Part shown: piece after piece, positions 17,075-24,751 of the stretch
Position numbering within the stretch: the stretch's first letter is position 1
Layout: each line of letters begins with the position of its first letter
From: JAWWPG01 sp038254365
Lineage (GTDB): Bacteria > Actinomycetota > Actinomycetes > Propionibacteriales > Nocardioidaceae
Reading direction: 5' to 3'
DNA length: 64,000 nt
NCBI GenBank assembly: GCA_038254365.1
Contig: JBBSGI010000004.1
Location: 31,267-95,266 of the forward strand
The notes under the pieces: model-generated
Seen by the model: only the letters and a program-made list of their open reading frames with translations
Databases searched by the model: none
What the model was told of the DNA's origin: nothing
Program-made: the position numbers and the translations under genes

Positions 17075-17634
17075 CCCTCTCGGACTCGTCCGGGGCGCTC
17101 AGGCTCGAGACACCCCCGGTCGGTCGGACGAATCCGGGACGGGGGGGCCAGGTCGGCGAGCTCGGGGGCCAGCTCGCGCAGCCGCATCAGGGCGTGCTTC
17201 GTCTGTGACTTCACGGTGCCCAGCCGCGTTCCCATGATGTTGGCCGTTTGTTGCTCGCTCAGGTCCTCGTAGAAGCGCAGCACCAGAATCGTGCGCTGCT
17301 TGGGGGTCAACCGGGCCAACGCCGGCTGCAGGGTGATCCGCGTCGCGGAGTCCGGCGCCTCCCGCTCCGGGGACTCAGGGGTGGCGGCCGCCAGTCGCTC
17401 CGCTGGTTGGCGCTGGCGGCGACGCCATCCTGAGACGCTCTCGTTGTAGAGAATGCGTCGGACGCACGGCTCTGGATGGTGCTCGATCCGCCGCCACACC
17501 TTGGCCGCCTTGAAAAGCGTGACCTGCACCAGGTCCTCCGCGTCGTGGTGATTGCCGGTCAGCAGGTAGGCCGTCCTGCCGAGCGCCTTGCCCCGCGCCG
17601 CCACGAACTTCGTGAACTTCTCATCCCTACCCAC
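16684..17634 (-). CDS. SigE-family ECF RNA polymerase sigma factor with run-on C-terminus
   Basis: The first 160 codons from GTG 17634 are a typical SigE-family ECF sigma factor. Region 2 is FVAARGKALGRTAYLLTGNHHDAEDLVQ, and region 4 is LTPKQRTILVLRFYEDLSEQQTANIMG followed by TVKSQTKHAL. Family members end near residue 165. Here no stop follows LAPELADLAPP; the frame runs through the inverted repeat at 17082-17135 and 391 bases antisense to acs, giving 316 codons. A 7-base C run lies at the junction. One more C would give a stop within the repeat. Start overlaps the upstream gene by 8 bp. The tail is probably non-functional. Confidence 0.75.
   Translation of the reverse strand: MGRDEKFTKFVAARGKALGRTAYLLTGNHHDAEDLVQVTLFKAAKVWRRIEHHPEPCVRRILYNESVSGWRRRQRQPAERLAAATPESPEREAPDSATRITLQPALARLTPKQRTILVLRFYEDLSEQQTANIMGTRLGTVKSQTKHALMRLRELAPELADLAPPSRIRPTDRGCLEPERPGRVREGQSSSVPLPSLRLAWIRSITDESASVVESPGGRFSATSRSSRRMILPDRVLGSSGTTMIDFGLAIAPISLATWSRSSLTTPSPPSPALSRRMTKATGACPVISSLAPTTAASATLGWATRADSISVVESR
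17082..17135. repeat. 53-54 bp inverted-repeat element, copy 1 (acs/sigma gap)
   Basis: GGACTCGTCCG at the left end and CGGACGAATCC at the right end form 11-bp arms with one mismatch. The 54-bp length and end sequences match the four units near 38.0 and 58.4 kb. It starts 8 bp after the acs stop. On the minus strand it lies inside the open sigma-factor frame, just after the point where the conserved part of that protein ends. Confidence 0.8.
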
Positions 17635-18381
17635 GAACAGCCTCGTGGGCCTCGCGGACGAAGCGTCGGTCGCGCCGATACAGCCACACCAAACCGGTGA
17701 GAACGAGCCCTGCGCCGGTGACGCCAAGGACGATTCCCGGAGTCACCCGTGGGTCCCGCACCGACGGCGGAGCCACGCCCTTGATGAAGGGTCGACTGAT
17801 CAGATCCGTCGCAAAGTGCGCAATGGTCTCCTGTCGGCCGTCCACCCGGATCATCGTTCGCACACTGGCGCTGCGGATGTCCAGGAGACCAATCTGCTGG
17901 GTCGCCATGAAATGCCTTTCAGACGATGCCCAGACGCGCACCAACACGTGAGTCCGGTCGACCCAACCGATGAGTTCGGTCTGCGGGGCGCCGATGTCAA
18001 GCAGACGTGCGGCCGCAGGAGCTCGCATCGCCCCTCGGGTCAATCCGTCAGGTGCCGTGACGAATACGCACCATCGGTCCGAGCCGAAGAACTCACGGCC
18101 CTTGGTCGAAACGTTGCCCTCGAAGGCGAACCGGCCGGTACTTGGGCTCTCGGTACCGTGCTGAGCGCCGTTGAAGCCGGCAGCGGCAAGACGCCAGGGG
18201 TGGCGCTCCCCCGTGACGGGATCGACCGTCAACCCGGCACGAGCTGCGCTGAAGAGGTGAATCCCGACGCCATCGGCCATCGGCGCGTCGAACCCGAAGA
18301 GACTGCCCAGCTTCCTGTCGCGTCGATCCCCGGCGCATCAGCGGCGAGGTCGCGGATCGCCTCTCGAAGCTTGTCGCTCAT
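17627..18381 (-). pseudogene. Membrane protein coupled to the sigma factor, frameshifted near its N-terminus
   Basis: The main open frame (17627-18280, 217 codons) begins at MADGVGIHLFSAARAG and ends with one helix (PGIVLGVTGAGLVLTGLVWLYRRDRRF). Just upstream, another frame from ATG 18381 reads MSDKLREAIRDLAADAPG and then IDATG. Adding one base after the GG at about 18316 joins it to KLGSLFGFDAPMADG without a stop. A single-base deletion, or a sequencing error, therefore splits an original protein of about 250 residues. The extracytoplasmic part has no family I recognise. The 8-bp overlap with the sigma gene suggests a membrane-bound partner, perhaps an anti-sigma factor. Confidence 0.65.
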
Positions 18382-18454
18382 CTGTCCGCCGTCCGCTCGC
18401 ACCCTGTCACGTATGAGTACGCCCGATGGCGGGTCAGCGGAGGGAACCCTGCAG

Positions 18455-19753
18455 TCACGGCTCGGTGACCTGGTAGGTCACCAGGGACGGTTTGGCCGGG
18501 CCGTAGTCGGTCAGCGGAGAGATCTCGAGGCTGTGCCGGCCCGGAGTCATCGGCATCGTCCATCGCGCGTTGTCCAGGGGAATCTCGGCCGCGGCGTCTG
18601 CATGGACCACTCGGAATGCACGCGCGTACGGGTGCTGGGTGCTCAGCCTGACCGCGGGCTTCTCCAGACTGCCGGCGAGGGCGATCGACACGTCCGACAG
18701 TCGCGGATACGCCTGGTCGCCGTCGTGCAACAGCCTCCCGGTCTTGATGATCCCGATGTCCTGGAACACCGGTGAGAAGGTGTCCTCCGCCCAGGTGTAG
18801 CCGGTGGTGGTGACCGAAGCGAAGTACGTCAGCCACGTCGCCGAGTCGCTCTCGGACAGCTCGTCGACGAGCCCGACCATGCGCGCTGACCCGCCGTCTC
18901 GACAGGTCCCTTGAAGCTCGCGAAGGCTGAGCGGCCGCTCGTTACCGTCCACCCAGTAGGCGCCGTTCTGGCCGTCGAGCACCACCCACTGGTCGCGGTC
19001 GTCGAGCCAGGCTTCGGACACGACGTGCCCGCGGCCGACCCCGACGTGATGGTTGCGTTGGCGCAAGGCGAGCCGCCTCGCCGGGATCCCGATGGAGTTC
19101 AGGGCTTGGCTGAGCACGATCGAATACTCGACGCAGGCGAACCGCTCCCCACCGTCGACCCGACGCAGCACCTCGAGGCCGTCGGGGTCGTCGACGTGGT
19201 CGTTGGCGTGCTCCCAGCTGCGCCGTACCCACTCGAGCATCATCGTGGCGCTGTCCCAGGCCGACACGCCTGGATCCGGATCGGGCAGACGCCGCCGGAA
19301 CTCCTCGGCCCGCGCCGGCGGGACGAGGTCGAGCTCCAGCGGCAGCGTGGGGGTGGGATCGGGCCAGTCCAGCAGAAGCAGTCTCGGCGCAGGCACATTG
19401 GCGATCATTCGGTCGCGCAGGCAGCTCCACGCGGAATCCGAGGCGAAGTGCTGCTCGAGGAGACCCTCGAAAAGCTCCGGCTGGCTGAAGCCGCCATCGA
19501 CGGCGCTGCGCAAGAGGTCGAGGGCGTCGCCGCGACCGGTCCGGCTGGCGGCGATCGCGACGCTCGGTCCCCACAGATGTGGCCACCAGTGGACGTCGTC
19601 ACGAAGCCGGTCGACGAGCTCGAGCAGGTCCAGGTCATTCTCGTCCCGGCAGAGCTGCTCGGCCCGCAGCCGCAGAGCCGTCAGCTCCGGCGTGGGCGGA
19701 TGGTCCCCGTGCGGCGTGTACTCGTCGTCGGTCACCCCGACATTGTCGAGCAC
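18455..19753 (-). CDS. Transglutaminase-like domain protein
   Basis: This 432-codon frame starts at GTG 19753 or possibly GTG 19735. The centre carries a transglutaminase-like papain-fold core. The Cys is in GGERFACVEYSIVLSQALNSIGIPARRL, the His in RGHVVSEAWLDD, and the Asp in WVVLDGQNGAYW. The N-terminal half is helical with many Trp and Asp residues. The C-terminal 100 residues look like beta-sandwich (PGRHSLEISPLTDYG). No signal peptide was seen, so it is probably cytoplasmic. It diverges from a Nudix gene with only 14 bp between listed starts. Function beyond protease or amidase-like chemistry is unknown. Confidence 0.7.
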   Translation of the reverse strand: MLDNVGVTDDEYTPHGDHPPTPELTALRLRAEQLCRDENDLDLLELVDRLRDDVHWWPHLWGPSVAIAASRTGRGDALDLLRSAVDGGFSQPELFEGLLEQHFASDSAWSCLRDRMIANVPAPRLLLLDWPDPTPTLPLELDLVPPARAEEFRRRLPDPDPGVSAWDSATMMLEWVRRSWEHANDHVDDPDGLEVLRRVDGGERFACVEYSIVLSQALNSIGIPARRLALRQRNHHVGVGRGHVVSEAWLDDRDQWVVLDGQNGAYWVDGNERPLSLRELQGTCRDGGSARMVGLVDELSESDSATWLTYFASVTTTGYTWAEDTFSPVFQDIGIIKTGRLLHDGDQAYPRLSDVSIALAGSLEKPAVRLSTQHPYARAFRVVHADAAAEIPLDNARWTMPMTPGRHSLEISPLTDYGPAKPSLVTYQVTEP

Positions 19754-19767
19754 GCACGGACGCCACG

Positions 19768-20292
19768 ATGGGTGCTGCGAGAATCGCGGACGTGTTGTCG
19801 CCGTTGATGTGCCTGTCCTTCCTGGTGCGGGAGCGAGACGACGGGTCGACGTATGTGTTGCTGGGCGAGAAGAAGCGCGGGCTCGGCGCCGGCAACATCG
19901 TGGGACTCGGCGGCAAGGTCGAAGCGAACGAGACGCCTCGAGCTGCCGCCGCCCGAGAGGCGGCCGAAGAGTCCGGCGTGGTCGTCGACCCGGCCGACCT
20001 CGAGGAGCTGGCGATGATCACCTTCCGGTTCCCCACCAGGCCGTCCTGGGACCAGCGGGCCGCCGTCTTCGTCACTCGACTCTGGCGCGGCGAGCCGGTC
20101 GAGACCGACGAAATCACGCCCGCGTGGTACGACGTCAACGCGATCCCGTTCGATGCCATGTGGGCGGACGCCCAACATTGGCTGCCCAGAGTCCTCGCCG
20201 GCCAGCGGCTGAGCGCCGACTTCATTTTCGCTGACGACTGCAGGAGCCTCGCCACTGTTTGCATCCGTGTCAGCGAGCGTGTCGAGGACTAG
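19768..20292 (+). CDS. Nudix hydrolase, MTH1-like
   Basis: This is a protein of about 174 residues. The Nudix box is complete: GGKVEANETPRAAAAREAAEESGV fits GX5EX7REUXEEXGU. The region GEKKRGLGAGNIVGLGGKVE resembles MTH1 (8-oxo-dGTP diphosphatase), where an LGAGKWNGFGGKV-type segment precedes the box. The YVLLGEKKRG strand is also typical. Start is uncertain: ATG 19768, GTG 19792 and ATG 19807 are in frame. The first would place promoters of two divergent genes within 14 bp. The substrate is likely an oxidised or non-standard nucleotide. Confidence 0.8.
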   Translation: MGAARIADVLSPLMCLSFLVRERDDGSTYVLLGEKKRGLGAGNIVGLGGKVEANETPRAAAAREAAEESGVVVDPADLEELAMITFRFPTRPSWDQRAAVFVTRLWRGEPVETDEITPAWYDVNAIPFDAMWADAQHWLPRVLAGQRLSADFIFADDCRSLATVCIRVSERVED

Positions 20293-20480
20293 ATCGTGAG
20301 GCGCCTGGCGCCTCTCGACCGCAACCAGACGACAACCACGATCACGGCGACAACTGGCCCACCCGGCCATCGGGCGTAGTCGGGAACCGAGCAGCCCAGC
20401 AGCACCGCGCTGCGGACCAACCGCTGGCCGCGAGCCGCGACATACGCCGCGAAGTCGCGATCCCTGTCCCTGTCGATCAC
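20289..20480 (-). pseudogene. Internal-deletion remnant: sigma-factor N-terminus joined to a membrane tail
   Basis: This 63-codon frame begins at GTG 20480 behind a strong site, GGAGAGGGG, spaced six bases. Residues 1-34 (IDRDRDRDFAAYVAARGQ, then RLVRSAVLLGCSVPD) match the N-terminus of SigE-family sigma factors, including the one at 17634 (VAARGKALGRTAYLLTG). The next residues switch to a hydrophobic helix (GGPVVAVIVVVVWLRSRG) with a basic tail, like the end of a membrane protein from a sigma operon. An in-frame deletion of most of a sigma/membrane-protein pair explains this best. It could still be expressed as a mini-protein. Confidence 0.6.
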
Positions 20481-20823
20481 CCCGAACCCCTCTCCGTGGC
20501 TCCACTGATTGAGCCGAGGCACCCCGACACGCGCGAACGGTTCCCGCACCGGCGAAGGACGCACATCGAACCACGCTTACCTGAAATGGCGGCACTGCGG
20601 TACACCGAGTAATCCGATACCTGACTCTGGGGGCTTGGGAAGTGCTGGGCGACAACGGTGCCGATCCAGCGGTACGCGCATCTGGCCGCCTGCGGAGGGC
20701 ATCGGCCCTGAGAAGTATCCGTCCGGCTGATCAGACCACCGATCGCACCACCCATGCTGAGGCCGTAGGGTTCAGGTGTCGACACGCGCGGGCGAGTCCG
20801 CGCACGCGATGAGAGGACCGACA
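20481..20823. other. Intergenic region upstream of the holin-like gene
   Basis: No gene is supported in these 343 bp. It holds the ribosome site of the small sigma remnant at its left edge. At its right it holds a likely promoter for the holin-like gene (TAGGGT at 20766-20771). Homologues in mycobacteria carry a protease gene (Rv3668c) in about this place; no trace of it is visible. Confidence 0.4.
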
Positions 20824-21264
20824 TTGACGACTACGCATGGTTCATCCGTCCGGGAGAGCCCGACCAAGCACGTGGGTCCTCCCGCGGTCGAGGAAGACCC
20901 GACCATCGGGCGGCTGATCGCGGACACCACGCGCGACTTCTCGACGTTGGTCCGCAGCGAGATCGAGCTCGCCAAGACCGAGCTCAAGGTGAGCGTCCGA
21001 GCGGGTGGGATCAGCGTCGCGATGTTCGCGGCCGCCGGTTTCATCCTGCTGCTCGCCATCATCATGCTCTCGATCGCGTTCGCGTTCTTCCTGGACTGGC
21101 TGTTCGCGGGCACCGCGACGTCGTTCCTCATCGTCTTCGGTGTCTACCTGCTGATCGCGGTACTGCTCTTCTACATCGGCTACCGGAAGGTCAAGCAGGT
21201 CAAGGCGCCGGAGCAGACCATCGAGAGTGTCAAGGAGACCAAGCAGGTCCTGAAGCGCGGCTGA
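20824..21264 (+). CDS. Holin-X-like membrane protein (phage holin family by name, Rv3669 position)
   Basis: This protein of about 146 residues most likely starts at TTG 20824. AGAGGA lies seven bases upstream; GTG 20776 is in frame but leaves the site inside the gene. An amphipathic helix (IGRLIADTTRDFSTLVRSEIELAKTELK) precedes two membrane helices (GGISVAMFAAAGFILLLAIIMLSIAFAFF and a second one). This layout is the actinobacterial putative holin-X family. Nothing else phage-like is near; the conserved position before the hydrolase and MarP genes suggests a housekeeping envelope role. Confidence 0.75.
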   Translation: MTTTHGSSVRESPTKHVGPPAVEEDPTIGRLIADTTRDFSTLVRSEIELAKTELKVSVRAGGISVAMFAAAGFILLLAIIMLSIAFAFFLDWLFAGTATSFLIVFGVYLLIAVLLFYIGYRKVKQVKAPEQTIESVKETKQVLKRG

Positions 21265-21270
21265 CCGCCC

Positions 21271-22230
21271 GTGCATCGCCCCGAGTCCCTGCACGACCCA
21301 GGGATCGAGTTGCCGGGACCTTGGGAGCACCGCTACATCTCCGCCAACGGTGCCCGGTTCCACATCTGCGAGTCCCTACCGGCCCGGGCGTCCCCCGAGA
21401 GTGCGCTGGTTGTGCTGCTGCACGGTTTCCCGGAGTTCTGGTGGGCCTGGCGCCACCAGCTGCCGGTGCTGGCGGCCACCGGCTACCACGCGGTTGCGAT
21501 GGACCTGCGCGGATACGGCGCGAGTGACAAGACACCACGCGGCTACGACCCGCTCACCCTGGCAGCCGACGTGGCCGGGGTAATCCGCAGCCTCGGCTCT
21601 CGCTCGGGAGTGCTCGTCGGGCATGGCTGGGGAGGGTACGTCGGATGGGCAGCCGCGGCGCATCGCCCCGACTGTGTCCGCGCTGTCTGCGCGGTGGCTT
21701 CGCCGCATCCCAGGGTTCTGACCAGCGCGCGCCAGTGGCTGCCGCCGGGCAAGCCGGTTCGCCATCTGCTGGCCATGCAGGTGCCGTGGCTGCCCGAGCG
21801 GCGGATCGCTCGAGGGTCGTACGTCGCCGACCATCTGGCGGCCTGGGCGGGGCCCGCCAGCGGGTTTCCCTCAGCCGAGGAGGCCGCCCGCTACCAGGCG
21901 GCGTTCGCGCTGTGGCCGTCCCCGCACTGCGCCCTGGAGTACCACCGCTGGTTGTTCCGTTCGCGGCTGCGCGCCGACGGGCGGGCCTTCGCCCGGGTGC
22001 TCCGGCGGCAGGTAGCCGTACCCGTCATGCACGTCGCCGGATCCGATGACCCGACCGAACCGGCAGCAGCGGGCCGCGCCTCGGCCCGATACGTCGCCGG
22101 GCGTTTCGAGGACCACACGATCGAGGGAGCCGGACACTTCCCGCACGAGGAGCGGCCTGCGGAGTTCACTCGACTGCTCCTCGACTGGCTCTCAGAGCGC
22201 ACAACCACCGGTGGAGACCGCACGGGCTGA
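21271..22230 (+). CDS. Alpha/beta hydrolase of the EphE type (Rv3670 position)
   Basis: This is a 319-residue alpha/beta hydrolase. The oxyanion motif is VVLLHGFPEFWWAWRHQ, typical of epoxide hydrolases, and AMDLRGYGASDKTPRGYD follows. At the nucleophile elbow the sequence is VGHGWGGYVG. Epoxide hydrolases have GHDWGG, so the nucleophilic Asp is replaced by Gly. The C-terminal His is present (EGAGHFPHEERP) and an Asp precedes it (AGSDDPTEP). Epoxide hydrolysis by the normal route therefore looks unlikely. It ends 39 bp inside the convergent marP gene. Confidence 0.85.
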   Translation: MHRPESLHDPGIELPGPWEHRYISANGARFHICESLPARASPESALVVLLHGFPEFWWAWRHQLPVLAATGYHAVAMDLRGYGASDKTPRGYDPLTLAADVAGVIRSLGSRSGVLVGHGWGGYVGWAAAAHRPDCVRAVCAVASPHPRVLTSARQWLPPGKPVRHLLAMQVPWLPERRIARGSYVADHLAAWAGPASGFPSAEEAARYQAAFALWPSPHCALEYHRWLFRSRLRADGRAFARVLRRQVAVPVMHVAGSDDPTEPAAAGRASARYVAGRFEDHTIEGAGHFPHEERPAEFTRLLLDWLSERTTTGGDRTG

Positions 22231-23370
22231 CCGACGCCCGGCGGCGGCAGCCGCAGCCACCTGCTCCGCGGTGAGGGCGTAGCCGGTGCTGCCGTCGATC
22301 AGGGACGCGGCGAACACGACGCCGACGACCCGCCCCGCCGGCGACACCAGCGGGCCACCCGAGTTGCCTTCCCTCACCAGCGCATAGACCGCATACGCGT
22401 CGCGCAGGACGCTGCCTTCGCCGTAGATGTTGTCGCTGCGCAGCCGCTCCGTGCTGCGGATGCGTCCGGGCTGCGCGTCGAACGGACCGTCCTGGGGATA
22501 CCCGAGCACGGCGGCGGAGTCCCCCGACCCGGCCGGCCCCGAGAACCGGAGTGCCCGCGCCTGCAGGCTGGGCACCGCGAGCACCGCGACGTCGGTGTCG
22601 GGGTCGTAGAAGACGACGCTGGCCGGGTGGTCGGTGTCGTCGAGGCGCACCACCGGGTGCTCGACACCGGCGACCACGTGCGCGTTGGTCATCACCCGGT
22701 GTGGCGCGTAGACGAAGCCACTCCCCTCGAGCGTCCTGCTGCACGAGGGCGCGTCACCGAGCACCTTGACGACGCTTCCCGAGGCCCGGCGCACGCCGAG
22801 CGCCTGCAGGACCCGGCCGTTGGGGCGACGGACCGGAGTGATCCGCTCCGACGCGAACGGCTCGAGATAGCGAGGGAAGTCACTCGACCCGACGACCGAG
22901 TTGAACGCGGATAACAGCCGGTCGGACCCTCCCGGCATCGCCCGGTCGACGGCACCCAGCACAGCGGAGCCGCGAACCTCCTCGTTGATCCCGTCGAGGT
23001 TGGAACCGCTGGCCGCGACTCCGAGCACCCAGGCGATGACCAACATCGCGGCCACGCTCAGCGCGGCACCGCTGAGGGCGTCGACGACCCTAGCCGGGCG
23101 CCAGGTCACCCGCTGCCGGACCCGCTGGCCGAGGACGGCTCCGATCCCCTGCCCGACGAACGCCGCCGTCAGCACGATCAGCATCGCCGCGGCCGACACC
23201 GTCAGGCTGTCCTGCCAACGCTCGAGCACCCACGGTGCCAGCTGGATTCCGGCGAAGCCGCCGCCGACCAGCCCCAGCGTGGCGCACGACCCGACCAGGA
23301 ACCCCTGCTGATATCCGGTGAGCCCATAGACGAGGGCGCCGAGCAGCAGCACCAGATCGAGTGCGTTCAT
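22192..23370 (-). CDS. marP: MarP-type membrane serine protease (CvpA plus trypsin-like domain)
   Basis: This 392-residue protein has four N-terminal membrane helices of the CvpA/colicin V type (residues 1-125), then a periplasmic trypsin-like domain. The catalytic set is visible: His in MTNAHVVAG, Asp in DPDTDVAVLAV, Ser in REGNSGGPLV. One Cys lies before the domain (APSCSRTLEGSG) and one at the very C-terminus (TGGCAL). MarP protects mycobacteria against acid stress by cleaving peptidoglycan enzymes. The start ATG 23370 overlaps the Nudix stop as ATGA. The gene order matches Rv3671c. Confidence 0.93.
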   Translation of the reverse strand: MNALDLVLLLGALVYGLTGYQQGFLVGSCATLGLVGGGFAGIQLAPWVLERWQDSLTVSAAAMLIVLTAAFVGQGIGAVLGQRVRQRVTWRPARVVDALSGAALSVAAMLVIAWVLGVAASGSNLDGINEEVRGSAVLGAVDRAMPGGSDRLLSAFNSVVGSSDFPRYLEPFASERITPVRRPNGRVLQALGVRRASGSVVKVLGDAPSCSRTLEGSGFVYAPHRVMTNAHVVAGVEHPVVRLDDTDHPASVVFYDPDTDVAVLAVPSLQARALRFSGPAGSGDSAAVLGYPQDGPFDAQPGRIRSTERLRSDNIYGEGSVLRDAYAVYALVREGNSGGPLVSPAGRVVGVVFAASLIDGSTGYALTAEQVAAAAAAGRRSARAVSTGGCAL

Positions 23371-24098
23371 CGTCGGTCCTCGGTGGTGGCCACCCCCGCC
23401 GCCGCGCGGCGCTTGGCGAGGTCGCGCTGCGATCCCGCCACAATGGCCTCCGGCAGCTCGAAGTAGCGCTCCGGGTCCCATCGTCGTTCCCAGCCCAGCT
23501 CGGCGAAGAGTCCCGCGAGCACCAGCGCGGTGAATCCCCAGACCAGGATCTCGTCAACGGCGAAGGCGGGGCCGACGTACCCCGACGGATGGCGCACGCG
23601 CCCCCGGTGCGCGGGCTCGAGGAGGTCGTCGATGGGTATGACGTGGACGGATGCCGTCTCCGCGGGGTCGACGGCGTGCACCCGCCCGGGCCGTCGCCAC
23701 CACCCGATCACCGGCGTGACCAGATAGTCAGTTGCGGAGAGCCAGAGCACCGGCAGCACCCCCACGATGTCGACGCCCGCGGGGTCGAGTCCGGTCTCCT
23801 CCGCGGCCTCGCGCAGCGCCGCGGCGACCGCGTCTACGTCGGACTCGTCCCGGCCGCCACCGGGGAAGGCGACCTGCCCGGCGTGGGCGCGCAGTTCTGC
23901 GGCGCGCTCGAGCAGCAACACCTCAGGCCCGCGCTGACCGGCACCGAACAGGACGAGCACCGATGCCGCCCGGGGCGTTCCGCGGGGCGGACGCTGCGGC
24001 CCCACCAGCTGGTCGGCCCTGATCTCGGGCAGCGCTGCCGTGAGGTCACGCATCCAGTCCGGGAGGTCGGCAGTGCGCGCGCGGTCGAGGTAGCTCAC
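23367..24098 (-). CDS. CoA-pyrophosphatase-type Nudix hydrolase (Rv3672c position)
   Basis: This protein of about 243 residues combines the UPF0035 motif (LLLERAAELRAHAGQVAFPGG) with a Nudix box (GGRDESDVDAVAAALREAAEETGL). The pair defines CoA/ADP-ribose-type pyrophosphatases (NudL). It starts at GTG 24098, overlapping the stop of the thioredoxin-like gene as GTGA, and ends in a 4-bp overlap with marP. The five genes nth to marP thus form one tightly packed operon. Activity on CoA is inferred from the motif. Confidence 0.9.
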   Translation of the reverse strand: MSYLDRARTADLPDWMRDLTAALPEIRADQLVGPQRPPRGTPRAASVLVLFGAGQRGPEVLLLERAAELRAHAGQVAFPGGGRDESDVDAVAAALREAAEETGLDPAGVDIVGVLPVLWLSATDYLVTPVIGWWRRPGRVHAVDPAETASVHVIPIDDLLEPAHRGRVRHPSGYVGPAFAVDEILVWGFTALVLAGLFAELGWERRWDPERYFELPEAIVAGSQRDLAKRRAAAGVATTEDRR

Positions 24099-24751
24099 AG
24101 CTTCGCGAGTCCCCGCACGGTGACGCCGAGATGGGTGCGCACCAACGCGGCCAGCTGCTCGGCGGAGGTGATGGCCCCGGTCTGGGTGTACGCGATCCGG
24201 CCGGCTCGGTCGACGAAGAACGTCCACGGCAGCCCCGGTATGCGCAGGGGCGCCTTCGCCGCTCCGTCGGGGTCGGCGACCTGCGGATAGGTCAGGCCGA
24301 GGCTCTTGGCGAACGCTAGGGCGAGAGCCGGTCGGGTGTCGAGGAAGTCGACACCGACCACGCCGACCCGCCCAACCGCCGCGGTCGACAGCTGCTGCAG
24401 CAGCGGCGACTCGGCTCGGCAGGGCCCGCAGTACTGCGCCCAGAAGTTGAGGACGAGGGGGCCGCGCAGGCCGGCCAGACGAACGTCCCGTCCGCCGCCC
24501 AGGCAGGGCAGTGTCAGGTCGGGCAAGCCCACGCGTGGGTCGCCAGGCGAGCTGCTTGCCGGGCATGGCTCGATGCCGGCCGAGCTCTTCAGCGCTCTCA
24601 GCGCGGGGTTGTCGACGTCTACGCCGGCCTCTTGCGCTGTGAACGTGTACCGGGAGGTCTCGGGCGGGGGGCCACCTCCGCAGGCGGCGATCAGCAAGCC
24701 AGCAAGGGCGAGCCCGAGCAGCGCCCCCACTTGCTGGCGTGGCCGGCTCAC
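24095..24751 (-). CDS. TlpA/ResA-like thioredoxin-fold lipoprotein (Rv3673c position)
   Basis: This protein of about 218 residues has a lipoprotein signal peptide. GALLGLALAGLLIAAC gives a lipobox ending in Cys, so it is anchored outside the membrane. The thioredoxin-like domain has FWAQYCGPCRAESPLL with a CGPC active site and GLPWTFFVDRAGRI around the cis-Pro. An extra cysteine pair (EPCPA and LPCLG) precedes the domain. It should act as a thiol-disulfide reductant in the envelope. The start is GTG 24751, overlapping nth by 4 bp. Confidence 0.9.
   Translation of the reverse strand: MSRPRQQVGALLGLALAGLLIAACGGGPPPETSRYTFTAQEAGVDVDNPALRALKSSAGIEPCPASSSPGDPRVGLPDLTLPCLGGGRDVRLAGLRGPLVLNFWAQYCGPCRAESPLLQQLSTAAVGRVGVVGVDFLDTRPALALAFAKSLGLTYPQVADPDGAAKAPLRIPGLPWTFFVDRAGRIAYTQTGAITSAEQLAALVRTHLGVTVRGLAKL

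Noticed and set aside
20776..21264. Prophage signal from the holin-like gene
   Set aside because: No other phage gene is near, and the gene has a conserved place before the EphE-like and MarP genes in actinobacteria.
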